From JBBQBQ01 sp038317685 (GTDB lineage: Bacteria > Desulfobacterota > Desulfuromonadia > Desulfuromonadales > DDH964), in the NCBI GenBank assembly GCA_038317685.1, contig JBBQBQ010000014.1, positions 1 through 25,473 on the forward strand: a stretch of 25,473 nucleotides of DNA. Reading direction: 5' to 3'. Below, in pieces: positions 1 through 7,455 of the stretch; positions within the stretch are counted from its first letter, which is position 1, and the number at the start of each line of letters is the position of its first letter. Below the pieces are notes generated by a model, which did not search any database, had not been told where the DNA came from, and was given only the letters and a program-made list of their open reading frames with translations. Made by a program: the position numbers and the translations under genes.

Positions 1-140
1 CGATCGCACCTTGACCCGATCCACGACTTGGCGTAAGACAAAAACTCCAGCGTCGCTGCGCTCCGATCACTGGCAACTTTGCAGTGGAACACGTGGCAAC
101 TTTGCGTTGGAACGACTGGCAACTTTCCTCGGAATCCGCA
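1..140. mobile_element. End of an IS21-family-like insertion sequence (partial)
   Basis: Three copies of TGGCAACTTT lie at 71, 94 and 117, exactly 23 bp apart; the first two continue into a related GC..TGGAAC tail. On the minus strand the segment begins TGCGGATTCCGAGGAAAGT at position 140. Ends starting with TG and a GATTCCG-GGAAAGT-like core followed by repeated transposase sites are what I know from IS21-family elements. Position 140 is also where the McrB-like protein stops looking like its family. The istA/istB genes would lie left of the window; nothing recognisable as either is visible in bases 1-70. The family assignment rests on memory of end sequences and the second end is not available. 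Confidence 0.6.
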
Positions 141-1477
141 AAAACGCCGGGCCGGAGCTCGTAACGCACCTGCCCGGAGGCGGTATCGTCACCCAGGACC
201 GGGCGCAAGCCTTCCACAAATTCCTCGTAGCCGTAGGACTGGTGAAAAGTGACGAAGGCGTAGCGCTTCTCCTTGGTGACGCCATCGGTGTAGTCTTTCT
301 TCAGAACCTCCTGAAGCGTGTAAGTCTTCCCGGTGCCGGGCGGGCCGTAGTAGATGCGGTTGAAGGGCGGTCGGCGGGTGCTCGGCCGCTGCTCTTCGCC
401 GGGCAGATTCTCCCCGGCAGTCCCCTCGGCACTTGCGGCCTCAATCGGATCGCCCTCCATTCCGGCTAACTCGGCGAGATCCGTCTTAAAGTATGGAAGT
501 AGGAGAGTTTCTTGAAACTCGCGCAGCTCCTCCTTACCCACCTGCCAGAATGTCGAGATCCCCCGCGGGGACCATTTTTTCTGACTCGCCTGATAGGCAT
601 CCGATCGGATGGCTGTTTTCAGCGCGCAATAGCTGCGCTGCAGCCAGCCATCTTCTTTCGTCGGGCAATGGACCGCAGCCGATGTGAACCGGCCGATGAG
701 TTGCGGGCTGTTGCCGTGACATAGGTAGAACAAGGTGTCTACGGGCGCCTCGGAAAACTTTTTGCCCTGGTTCGGCGCGGTCTTGCCATACATCACCGCC
801 AAGCGCTCATGTAGGTAACGCTGGCGTTCCTCGTCGCTGAATTCCTTGTCACCGTGCGACAGTTTCCAGATAAGATTCTGTTTGCTCCATTCGCTCCAGA
901 TTTGGTGCCCGAATTCCAGAATCCCCATTCCATCAGGGCGTCTGGCCAGCGCCGCGCGTTGCAATGCCGCCATGCTGTGGCCCGCGACATCGGTATCGGC
1001 GAACGCATTGAGCATGCCCTTTGAAAATATATTGACGATCTGTGGTGTGTTGCGGTCCTGATAGTGGAAGGCGATCTTCCATTTGTAAGCCTCGCCGAGA
1101 TGCTCGAACTTCTCGATGCCATCCAGGTCGCCTTTGGCCGCCAACTGAGTGACCTGGACAACGAACCCGCGCACCTTCTCGAAGACTTCCTCGGCTGTCG
1201 CCCCCAGCGATGAATACCAGCCGTGAGTGTCGGAATAGCTCCTGGTCGAGTCGTTTTCCTTCTTGTCAGTTTTCCCACGCGAGTACACACCAAATTTGAA
1301 CGCCGAACCACCCCAGATGCTGCCCAGCTTACCCAGCCGGGATTCGATCCAGTTGGTGAAGCTCTCCCTCTCTCCGGCCTGGGTGTACTCGTCAAGCGTC
1401 ATTTGCGCGAGTCGGTCTGGCGGCCATATTCGCAGGAACTCATCCCACAGTTCGTACTGGTTCTTAAAGTCGTTCAT
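1..1477 (-). CDS. mcrB: McrB-like AAA+ restriction ATPase, partial and interrupted by the IS end
   Basis: The frame starts at ATG 1477 (protein begins MNDFKNQYELWDEF) with AAGGG upstream as a ribosome site, and stays open to the left window edge. Residues 1 to about 350 are an N-terminal region with an aromatic-rich stretch near WGGSAFKFGVY and a segment reading KIAFHYQDRNTPQIVNIF, which I take as a target- or DNA-recognition part. A Walker A GPPGTGKT lies at residues 378-385 (positions 323-346), followed by TYTLQEVL and the FVTFHQSYGYEEFVEGLRPV stretch typical of McrB GTPases/ATPases of type IV restriction systems. The Walker B and sensor region is missing: after YELRPGVF the sequence enters the IS end, and the remaining 46 or so codons are IS-derived. 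No mcrC nuclease gene is in the window. The gene is most likely inactive here unless the IS is lost. Confidence 0.8.
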   Translation of the reverse strand, partial: MNDFKNQYELWDEFLRIWPPDRLAQMTLDEYTQAGERESFTNWIESRLGKLGSIWGGSAFKFGVYSRGKTDKKENDSTRSYSDTHGWYSSLGATAEEVFEKVRGFVVQVTQLAAKGDLDGIEKFEHLGEAYKWKIAFHYQDRNTPQIVNIFSKGMLNAFADTDVAGHSMAALQRAALARRPDGMGILEFGHQIWSEWSKQNLIWKLSHGDKEFSDEERQRYLHERLAVMYGKTAPNQGKKFSEAPVDTLFYLCHGNSPQLIGRFTSAAVHCPTKEDGWLQRSYCALKTAIRSDAYQASQKKWSPRGISTFWQVGKEELREFQETLLLPYFKTDLAELAGMEGDPIEAASAEGTAGENLPGEEQRPSTRRPPFNRIYYGPPGTGKTYTLQEVLKKDYTDGVTKEKRYAFVTFHQSYGYEEFVEGLRPVLGDDTASGQVRYELRPGVFADSEESCQSFQRKVATCSTAKLPVIGAQRRWSFCLTPSRGSGQGAI

Positions 1478-1572
1478 CGTTTAGACCCTTTCGAAATCCG
1501 TTCCGTATTCTTACCGGGCAGCTCTTCCCAGAAGAACTCCAGGTGCCGGTGAGCGCCCTTGGCCACCAGCAC
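1474..1572 (-). CDS. Possible small ORF coupled to mcrB
   Basis: This 32-codon frame begins GTG CTG GTG GCC AAG and includes the segment GAHRHLEFFWEELPGKN. It stops at TGA 1474-1476, overlapping the McrB-like ATG by ATGA, the usual signature of translational coupling. The same frame is open upstream to a TTG at 1617, which overlaps the end of the subtilase gene. The acidic and aromatic content looks more like protein than a random shadow, but I recognise no family and see no clear ribosome site. It could be a real leader peptide-like gene, the tail of a decayed gene, or chance. Confidence 0.3.
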   Translation of the reverse strand: MLVAKGAHRHLEFFWEELPGKNTERISKGSKR

Positions 1573-1606
1573 TGAAAATTTATCTAACCTGTTGGCGGTG
1601 GGATGC

Positions 1607-4077
1607 CTAAATTTCAATAACCGGACGAACCATCGTCGCCACTGGGTTATAGATGTCCATCGTCGTTTCAGGAGTTTTGATCGTCACCACAAGAGAATAA
1701 CGCGCCATTCTCCCCCACCGTCCGAGTTGATGGCGTTCCCGCCACCAGCCGATGACCGGGTAAACCCCGATGAATCCTCGTTCGGCCAGATCCGCAGCTG
1801 TCCCCTCCCAGCGGTCGCTGTGAATCGACCCCAGACTCCTTATGTCAGGGCCAAGAAGCCAGTCCGCAGCGTCACTGGAGGTGGGGTTTCCGAGTTCCTC
1901 GTCTCGCGTCGCCTGATTGATCCTTGCCCTGAACTGGCCGAGGGTCTCAGTCGGCGTCTTAACGTCAAAGCGAAGCCCATGGGACATGTAGCGATGTTTC
2001 TTGGTCCAGCCCCGGCGGGCCGGGTTGGGTTCGATGAAATAGGAGAGAGTGACCCTCATTTCCACGGGGGTTTCCCCCAATTGTTGCAAGACTTCACGAG
2101 GCCAGGGGATGGCGTGGATATGCATATCCCTGGTTTTCACCTTTCCATCGACCCTGTCATAGGGCTGAAGGGACTCCTGGGCAATGAGGGTCAGGGAGTT
2201 TTGGGCGCTCCAGAGCAGAGACTGCAATTGTGGCACGCCGAATCCATAGCAGCGCAAAAGGTGTACGGCAGATCTTCTCCTCGAAAGTCCTGCTGCGGCA
2301 ACCCGGTGGTGCATCGCCGGCGTCCAGTCGGCCGAATGCACCATCAGGGCACGCAAGGTTTCCGGCCAGAAATCGGGATACTGGGCCTGAAGAATCGCTG
2401 CCATGCGGGAGGCCAGGGCTGTGGCGGCGCTGGTCTCCCTGGAAGTGATCAGAAGCTTTTCCAGGGGACGGTAGTAGGTCGACAGCAGTTCAAGGCTATC
2501 CACGTAGTCAGCAGTCCCGGTTCCGGGATCGAGCCCCATATTGCCGCCTTCAAGAACGATGTCCGGCTTCACCGGCCAGGGACGTTCCCAAATGACGGAG
2601 GTGGTGCTTGAGGGGCTGAGGTCTCCCGGCGGGGCAATGGGGACCCAGTCGGGATAGGTCGCCGGATCGATATGCGTCTTTTCCGTGAAGGCTCCGACCG
2701 TCAGGGCGTTCCAGGACTGGCCCGGATCATGGATGCCGTCCGTCAGGTTGCTGTCTGGGTACTGGTGCCTTTCGGCCGGGTCGGTGTTCCCCGCGGAGAC
2801 AATCAACAGTCGTCGTTGATCGTCGTCGGCGCCGGAAGTGAGCGAATCGATGACTGCGGACCATTCCGACGGCTGTCCCCGGTCGCGAAAATCGGTCGTC
2901 GTCACGGCCATGGAGACGACTCTTTGCCGTACTGGCGCCTGGATCTCCGCCCGGGCAACGCCCTCTTTGGTAATGGCCCCGTAAAGATGTGCGGGATTTT
3001 GGCCCCTGGGAGGGAGGATTTTCACCGATTCCAGCCGGTGCCCCAGGGATATTGGGCCGACCCCAGCCAGGATTTCCGTCAAGTCACCGAAAAGAGCCAG
3101 CCCTGCCATTTCGGTGCCGTGGCCGTGGTGATCGGCGACACCCCAACCTGGATGGCAGGAATGGAGATCGTCTTCGGCAAGAGCCTGCGTGATCAGGGGA
3201 TGCTGCCGGTTGACGCCTGTGTCCAGCATGCACACGGCGGGAGCCTGGTCCGGAGGAGGGGTGAGGTTTTCCAGGGCAGCCTGTACCCATGCGCCTTGCT
3301 CGGCGGGGGGCATTTCGCTGAAAAAGTCGGCGGGGTCTTTGGCTTTGCGGAGCTCGGCTACGCAATTGAGCAGGTTGATCGACCTCGTCATTTGCGACTT
3401 TGTGCCGCTCGCCAGAATGACGGTTCGGTCGGGAAACCTGGACGTCTCTTCTCCGACTTCCAGGCCGATTCTCGCCGCATGGGTCGTGAAGAAGTCCTGA
3501 ATCTCATCCCGATCTTCGCCCGCGCGGAGCCAGACCTCCCACCAGATGGGATCCTCGGTCGCCGGCAGAACATCCTGGCTGTCCGTCCACAAGGCATCGA
3601 AAACCGCAAGGTGGATATCCGAAACGCCTTCGATCAGATCCTTATTTTTCGGTTTTCCTTTGGGAGTTTCCTGATCGCGGTAGGCGGTAAGCAGCCTTTC
3701 GAAGTGGGCTAATTTACCTTCGGGGACGAAAACGGTGGCGAGCGTTTTTTCTCCAGCGAGCCTGACGCTGAGCAGTTCGATACTTTGCCTTGAATCCTCC
3801 AGACTTTCGATTTTCAGGTCGAAATCCGGCTCGCTCTCGAATTCCAGGTAGATGCCGGCTTGAGCATCGACTCCGAAGGCGGCTCTTTCCTGACTCAGGG
3901 CCTCGGACGCTTCCCGAACGTGGCAAGTTTTTCAAAGAGGCTTTGGGCGTGCAGCTGCCGATTACGAGGTGGAAGGATCAGGCCTCCCCCTCTCCGGCGC
4001 CTGGGGGTGGTATAGAGCTCTGTTGTGGCCGTCCGGGAAATTAAAAGATGTGGCAGCCCCTCTCCGATTTCCGGCAT
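1607..4077 (-). pseudogene. ietS: IetS-like subtilisin-family (S8) serine protease, frameshifted
   Basis: The protease partner of the IetAS anti-phage system (also described as a plasmid-maintenance pair on Ti plasmids). The N-terminus starts at ATG 4077 after AAAAGGA, reads MPEIGEGLPHLLI then LILPPRNRQLHAQSLFEKL, and hits a stop at 3895. The family-typical continuation VREASEALSQERAAFG, then FVPEGKLAHFE, lies in another frame from about 3920 and runs without a stop to 1607. In that second frame, counting from codon 3592, the triad is D124 (CMLDTGVN), H158 (HGHGTEMAG) and S388 (ETSAATALAS), with the oxyanion asparagine at N269 (IVSAGN). The joined product would be about 820 residues, normal for the family. 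A one-base deletion (or minus-one shift) near 3920-3935 would restore the frame. It lies 30 bp after the ATPase gene, so the two form an operon. A sequencing error, a real mutation, or programmed shifting at GAAAAAC are all possible. Confidence 0.82.
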
Positions 4078-4107
4078 GGCATTACAGTCCTTTTCAGGAA
4101 GAAAAAT

Positions 4108-5088
4108 CTATTTTTTGCGGATGGATTGGCGCTCCTGGAGTGGTTTTAAGAGGTCCTCCGTTGAGATTTCCTCGCGGTCATGGATAATCGCATCTTTTAT
4201 GGCATCCTCACATGCCCTAGTAATGTCGGCGTAGCTGAGCCCTTCAGCTTTTTCTGCGAGCCTTTTCCAATCCAGATCTTTCTTTTTGAAGTGGAATAAT
4301 TTGTTGTTAATGGTTTGTTCGACCAGGTCCCTGGGCGGCAGCTCGAACTCGATGACATCGTCAAAGCGCCGAAAGAGAGCATGGTCAAGAATCTCGGGAT
4401 GGTTGGTCGCAGCCAGGATGAGACTGTCCGAAGTGTCCTGCTCGATCATCTGCAGGAAACTGTTCAGGATGCGCCTGATTTCCCCGACATCGTTGAACAG
4501 CCCCCGCTGGGAGCCGATCGCATCGAACTCGTCGAAAAGGTAGACGCCGCGGGTTTGGGAAAGAGCCTCAAAAATAAGGCGAAGCTTGGCAGCCGTTTCC
4601 CCCATATATTTGGTCATCAAACTATCAAGACGGACGGTGAAAAGAGGCAGCCCCAATTCGCCAGCCAGGACCGTGGCGGACATGGTCTTACCTGTTCCCG
4701 GTTGTCCGACAAGGAGCAGTTTTTTTCTGGGCATCAACCCATAGGAACGGATTTTCTTGATTTGACGCTGTTCCTTGATCAGACGCTTGAGGCGCTCAGA
4801 GACACCCTCCACGAGAACCATGTCCGAAAGCCGCAGCTTGGGATAGGAGACCGAGAGCAGGGAAGAGAGTTCCCCACGCGGGGAAGTGATCGGTATGGGT
4901 TGGGGTGAGACGGGTGCGGATTTCTTTGCCTTGGCCTCGTCAATAAGGGCTCTGAGTTCCTGGGCAAGTTTTCCGTGGCCGTGTTTTGCCTCGGACGCCG
5001 CCATTTGCATGGCTACCGCAAAGAAATGAGATTCATCTCCCTCGATGTGCGACTTAAGCAATGCCTTGAGTTGGTCTGCTTTGGCCAT
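4108..5088 (-). CDS. ietA: IetA-like AAA+ ATPase
   Basis: A 326-residue AAA+ ATPase. From ATG 5088, an N-terminal helical region of about 85 residues is followed by Walker A GQPGTGKT near residue 128, Walker B VYLFDEFD near 182, sensor-1 asparagine in LAATNHPE near 229, and a paired arginine (FRRFD) near 240 as the likely arginine finger. A small helical lid follows. The stretch DSLMTKYMGETAAKLR matches the pore-loop/ISS region of classical AAA proteins. Neighbouring a subtilase on the same strand identifies the IetAS pair, where the ATPase is thought to control the protease. The track-long start is a TTG two codons upstream; ATG 5088 is preferred, although the ribosome site (GAAAG) is weak. 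A TTGACA at 5123-5128 (minus) lies within the short palindrome TTGAC-CCT-GTCAA at 5116-5128 and could be part of the promoter or an operator, but no good -10 follows. Confidence 0.85.
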   Translation of the reverse strand: MAKADQLKALLKSHIEGDESHFFAVAMQMAASEAKHGHGKLAQELRALIDEAKAKKSAPVSPQPIPITSPRGELSSLLSVSYPKLRLSDMVLVEGVSERLKRLIKEQRQIKKIRSYGLMPRKKLLLVGQPGTGKTMSATVLAGELGLPLFTVRLDSLMTKYMGETAAKLRLIFEALSQTRGVYLFDEFDAIGSQRGLFNDVGEIRRILNSFLQMIEQDTSDSLILAATNHPEILDHALFRRFDDVIEFELPPRDLVEQTINNKLFHFKKKDLDWKRLAEKAEGLSYADITRACEDAIKDAIIHDREEISTEDLLKPLQERQSIRKK

Positions 5089-5295
5089 AATCAAATCTTT
5101 CGGGCAGCAAACAGATTGACCCTGTCAAGAATCCGGTATGTTAAAAATTAGGCCACGGGTGACCTATCCCCAACCGACGGGAAATGCGGACAACGTGAAC
5201 ATGGCGCCCATCATAACCCACAAGAGCCCGTTTTTGTCAGAAGAAGTCAACTCATCTTCATTTCATCAGATACCACCCACCCCCGCCAGAATACG
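5089..5295. other. Non-coding gap upstream of the IetA-like gene
   Basis: No convincing gene is seen. The plus-strand frame at 5138-5320 has no ribosome site and an unnatural composition. The only structures noted are the TTGAC-CCT-GTCAA palindrome at 5116-5128 and an AT-rich stretch at 5138-5150. Confidence 0.5.
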
Positions 5296-5670
5296 TCACC
5301 CGTTGGCCCGGCACCCATAGATCTGGCGTCGACCGGGGTCAGGCGTCGACCGGCGTCGATCGGGGTCAGGCGTCGATCGGTCAGGCTTGCAGACTTGCAA
5401 TGTCAACAGCAAATGGCAGCCTTTCCCCGCCTCCAACTTCGTCCCCCGGATTTTTCCAAACGCCGGCACCATCCAGACCTTCGCCGCAGGGTCCCACACC
5501 GCCCGCGTCTGGCGGAGCCTGGCCCGCAATGCGGTCTCGCCGCATCCCACCGCGACCGGTGCCGGATCGACATCCAGGAACCTGAACCGCAGTCGCCAGG
5601 GACGCCGAACACCAAAGGTCAAACCTGGGCATTGGACAATCTCCCCTTCAACGTCTTTATCAACTTCCAC
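5296..5670 (-). CDS. Small hypothetical protein, mobile-element associated, degenerate 3' end
   Basis: The first 80 or so residues look like genuine protein: PWRLRFRFLDVDPAPVAV, then ETALRARLRQTRAVWDPAA followed by KVWMVP. The last part resembles small hypothetical proteins common in environmental bacteria that end in a motif like VKxAGGxWDPxxKVWxLP and often sit beside transposable elements; this similarity is from memory. After VPAF the sequence loses that character and runs into the repeat patch at 5325-5385, encoding a low-complexity tail with repeated RSTPDP. The true protein may end early or be frameshifted. The start is a GTG without a strong ribosome site. Function unknown. Confidence 0.4.
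   Translation of the reverse strand: MEVDKDVEGEIVQCPGLTFGVRRPWRLRFRFLDVDPAPVAVGCGETALRARLRQTRAVWDPAAKVWMVPAFGKIRGTKLEAGKGCHLLLTLQVCKPDRSTPDPDRRRSTPDPGRRQIYGCRANG
5325..5385. repeat. Short imperfect repeats of GGCGTCGAYCGG / GGGGTCA
   Basis: GGCGTCGA occurs at 5325, 5342, 5352 and 5369, each followed by CC or TC. GGCGTCGAYCGGGGTCA occurs twice in full (5325-5341 and 5352-5368), 27 bp apart, and a shortened copy ends the patch. On the minus strand the adjacent TTGACATTGCAAG followed by CCTGACC units resembles sequence often seen around repeat-associated transposases. It is probably a remnant of a mobile or REP-like element. Confidence 0.5.
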
Positions 5671-5767
5671 AAAGAGGTGAAGAACTCCTGCCGTTATCGT
5701 GCAATATTCACCGCCAGGCTCGGGGTCGCTCCGGAAATCTTCTTTTTATTGCCGGAAGCCCCCTGCT

Positions 5768-6178
5768 TCACGGCTCCAGCCGCGAAATCCCCGGCACCCG
5801 GCTGATGTGCTTCCGGTCGTAGGAGTAGAGCTGGTCGATCCCCTGTTTCTCCATCACCGCGGCGACGTAGCCATCGACGAAGTCGATCCCCTGCCCCTCG
5901 TAGAGTTCGAGCCCCCGCCGCACCAGGGCGCCGTTGATCACCTCCAGCCCCGGCGTCGCAAGGATTCCGCGAATCAGCGGGGCGATGGCGGCGGGGTCGA
6001 GGGCGTAGGACCATTCAAGGACCCAGACGATTTCGGCGATGACCATCTCGGCCGTCACCAGCGAGATCTCACCGCGGGTGGCCTGGCCCAGGAGCGCTTC
6101 GACCCGGTCGGCTTTGACCGGATCGTCGTTGGTCAGATAGCGGATGAAGAGATTGGTATCGACGAAAACCTTCTTCAT
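5768..6178 (-). CDS. vapC: VapC-type PIN-domain ribonuclease toxin
   Basis: A 136-residue PIN-domain protein, the toxin half of a type II toxin-antitoxin pair that cleaves RNA in the cytoplasm. The N-terminus KKVFVDTNLFIRYL carries the first metal-binding aspartate D7 with N9. A conserved acidic position follows at E44 or E49 (TAEMVIAEIVWVLE), then D99 and D102 in the block GIDFVDGYVAAVME, and D121 in LYSYDRKH. All acidic residues expected for a two-metal active site appear present. Its ATG overlaps the antitoxin stop by ATGA (6175-6178), so translation is coupled. Length is normal for the family. Confidence 0.93.
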   Translation of the reverse strand: MKKVFVDTNLFIRYLTNDDPVKADRVEALLGQATRGEISLVTAEMVIAEIVWVLEWSYALDPAAIAPLIRGILATPGLEVINGALVRRGLELYEGQGIDFVDGYVAAVMEKQGIDQLYSYDRKHISRVPGISRLEP

Positions 6179-6420
6179 TCCGTCTCCTCGGCCACCCGGT
6201 CGGCCAGGGCCCGGCGCGCGGTTTGGCGTTCCTCGGCAATGGTCGCCCCCGGACGGGCCGTCACTGCGCCGCGCAAATCACGCAACGTCTTGACCGGCAC
6301 CAGGATGGCGCGGCCCCCCTCGATGATGAAATCGACCTTGTCGTTCGGCTGGATGTGCAGAAGATCGCGGACTTCCTTGGGGATGGTGACTTGGCCCTTG
6401 GTGGTAACAGTTGACAGCAT
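6175..6420 (-). CDS. vapB: VapB-type AbrB/SpoVT (swapped-hairpin) antitoxin
   Basis: An 81-residue AbrB-fold antitoxin and autorepressor. The DNA-binding swapped-hairpin motif is at residues 4-40 (TVTTKGQVTIPKEVRDLL, then PNDKVDFIIEGGRAIL). The C-terminal half (RDLRGAVTARPGATIAEE) would wrap the PIN toxin. The start at ATG 6420 is fixed by a perfect AAGGAGG ribosome site a few bases upstream; the same frame is open to 6525 but lacks any such site. The neighbouring PIN toxin gene overlaps its stop codon. A promoter and a candidate operator lie just upstream. Confidence 0.93.
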   Translation of the reverse strand: MLSTVTTKGQVTIPKEVRDLLHIQPNDKVDFIIEGGRAILVPVKTLRDLRGAVTARPGATIAEERQTARRALADRVAEETE

Positions 6421-6436
6421 GATTCCTACCTCCTTT

Positions 6437-6449
6437 AGTCGGTACGACT
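6437..6449. promoter_or_regulatory. Candidate VapB operator palindrome
   Basis: AGTCG-GTA-CGACT is a perfect 5-3-5 inverted repeat covering the predicted vapBC transcription start. Autoregulation by binding at the promoter is the rule for these antitoxins; the use of this particular site is inference. Confidence 0.45.
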
Positions 6450-6451
6450 CG

Positions 6452-6480
6452 ATAATGGCAGTAAGAATCCCCCCTGTCAA
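6452..6480 (-). promoter_or_regulatory. Sigma70-type promoter of vapBC
   Basis: On the minus strand TTGACA (6480-6475) is followed by a 17-bp spacer and CATTAT (6457-6452), close to the consensus -35 and -10 boxes. The predicted transcript start near 6445 precedes the AAGGAGG site of vapB. Confidence 0.7.
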
Positions 6481-6526
6481 GACAACCTGATCTGGCGGCG
6501 GGGCAAAAAGAACGTCCAGGCGCACG

Positions 6527-7096
6527 TCACCCCTGCCGAAGAATCCACTCCGCCGCCGCCGCCAAATCGGCGCAGCGGGGAACGGCGGGGTCGTCGAGGG
6601 TCGCCGCCGTCTCCCGGCCGTAGCCGGTGAGGACCAAAAGCGAGGTGCAGCCGGCGCGGCGGCCGGCTTCGAGGTCGGCGGCCTTGTCGCCGACCATGTA
6701 GGAGCGGGGGAGGTCGAGGCCGTGCTCGGCCGCCGCCTGCAGCAGCAGCCCCGGCGCCCCCTTGCGGCAGTCGCAGTCGCGGCGGTATGCGCCGGTGCCG
6801 TGGTCGGGGTGGTGGGGGCAGACGTAGAAGCCGTCGACGGCGGTGCCGTGGCCGGCCAGTTGCTCCTGAAGATGGCGGTGAAGGGTTGCGACAGCGGCGA
6901 GGTCGTAGTAGCCCCGCGCCACTCCCGTCTGGTTGGTGACGACGATGACCAGGAAGCCGGCGTCTTTCAGGCGGCGGATCACTGCCGGCGCGCCGGGGAT
7001 GAAGACGAAGTCGGCAACCCGGTGAAGGTACTCCTTCTCCTCGTTGATGGTGCCGTCGCGGTCGAGAAAGACCGCCGGTCGCAGGGGGCTGGTCAT
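6527..7096 (-). CDS. gmhB: D-glycero-beta-D-manno-heptose-1,7-bisphosphate 7-phosphatase
   Basis: A HAD-superfamily phosphatase of 189 residues that removes the 7-phosphate from heptose bisphosphate, between the two HldE reactions of ADP-heptose synthesis. Motif I is FLDRDGTINEE with nucleophile D12 and acid/base D14. Motif II threonine T54 is in VVTNQTGVARGYY. The structural zinc site of GmhB is complete: C93 and H95 in CPHHP, C108 and C110 in CDCRKG. Motif IV aspartates are in MVGDKAADLEAG (D137, D141). AGGA precedes the ATG. It is separated from the other heptose genes by the GT2 gene on the opposite strand, so it needs its own promoter or read-through antisense to that gene. Confidence 0.95.
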   Translation of the reverse strand: MTSPLRPAVFLDRDGTINEEKEYLHRVADFVFIPGAPAVIRRLKDAGFLVIVVTNQTGVARGYYDLAAVATLHRHLQEQLAGHGTAVDGFYVCPHHPDHGTGAYRRDCDCRKGAPGLLLQAAAEHGLDLPRSYMVGDKAADLEAGRRAGCTSLLVLTGYGRETAATLDDPAVPRCADLAAAAEWILRQG

Positions 7097-7120
7097 GATC
7101 GTCCTGTCAAAATCTATGAT

Positions 7121-7150
7121 CCGCAGATGAACGCAGATGAACGCAGATGA
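7121..7150 (+). repeat. Triple 10-bp direct repeat (MCGCAGATGA)
   Basis: CCGCAGATGA, ACGCAGATGA and ACGCAGATGA follow each other without gap. Related units in opposite orientation occur at 7361-7386. Such CGCAGAT clusters are a known dispersed intergenic repeat in many bacteria. Confidence 0.75.
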
Positions 7151-7360
7151 AATCTAAAACTGGTGGAACCCATAGACTTCATTTGCTCACCCAGCGCCGC
7201 AACCAACGCTACGGAAACCAAGGCTTACTTCTGAAGGGGGAAAGTGCCCTTGACTCTGTTGATTTCAAACCTTGCGCCGCAGTTTCGTTGCCTGAGAGGG
7301 ATCTTTTCAAGTTGGATTGCCTCGAACCCGTCCAGATTCGGCCTGGATTTGATCTAATCT

Positions 7361-7386
7361 GCGGAAATCTGCGTCATCTGCGGATG
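7361..7386 (-). repeat. Inverted partner cluster of CGCAGAT units
   Basis: On the minus strand this reads TCATCCGCAGATGACGCAG then ATTTCCGCAGATT, matching the cluster at 7121-7150 in inverted orientation. Together the two clusters bracket about 270 bp. Confidence 0.65.
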
Positions 7387-7455
7387 AAAAAAAGTCTGTT
7401 TTGGGGTACTATCCCCGTCACGATCCTGGCTTCCGGCCGCAACAGGAGATTCCTC

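Larger units (their letters stand above)
7097..7455. other. Intergenic segment bracketed by inverted CGCAGAT repeats
   Basis: This gap between two divergent genes holds no convincing gene. A plus-strand frame from 7147 is in phase with the glycosyltransferase but has no ribosome site and no protein-like composition. The ends carry inverted clusters of the CGCAGAT unit (listed separately), so the 270-bp interior may be a small non-autonomous element. Confidence 0.5.

Noticed and set aside
1559..2611. Long plus-strand frame of 350 codons opposite the subtilase
   Set aside because: It is the antisense shadow of a well supported protease, with no ribosome site and no recognisable motif.
6421..6525. 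N-terminal extension of VapB
   Set aside because: It would cover the promoter and the AAGGAGG site; the domain begins at ATG 6420.
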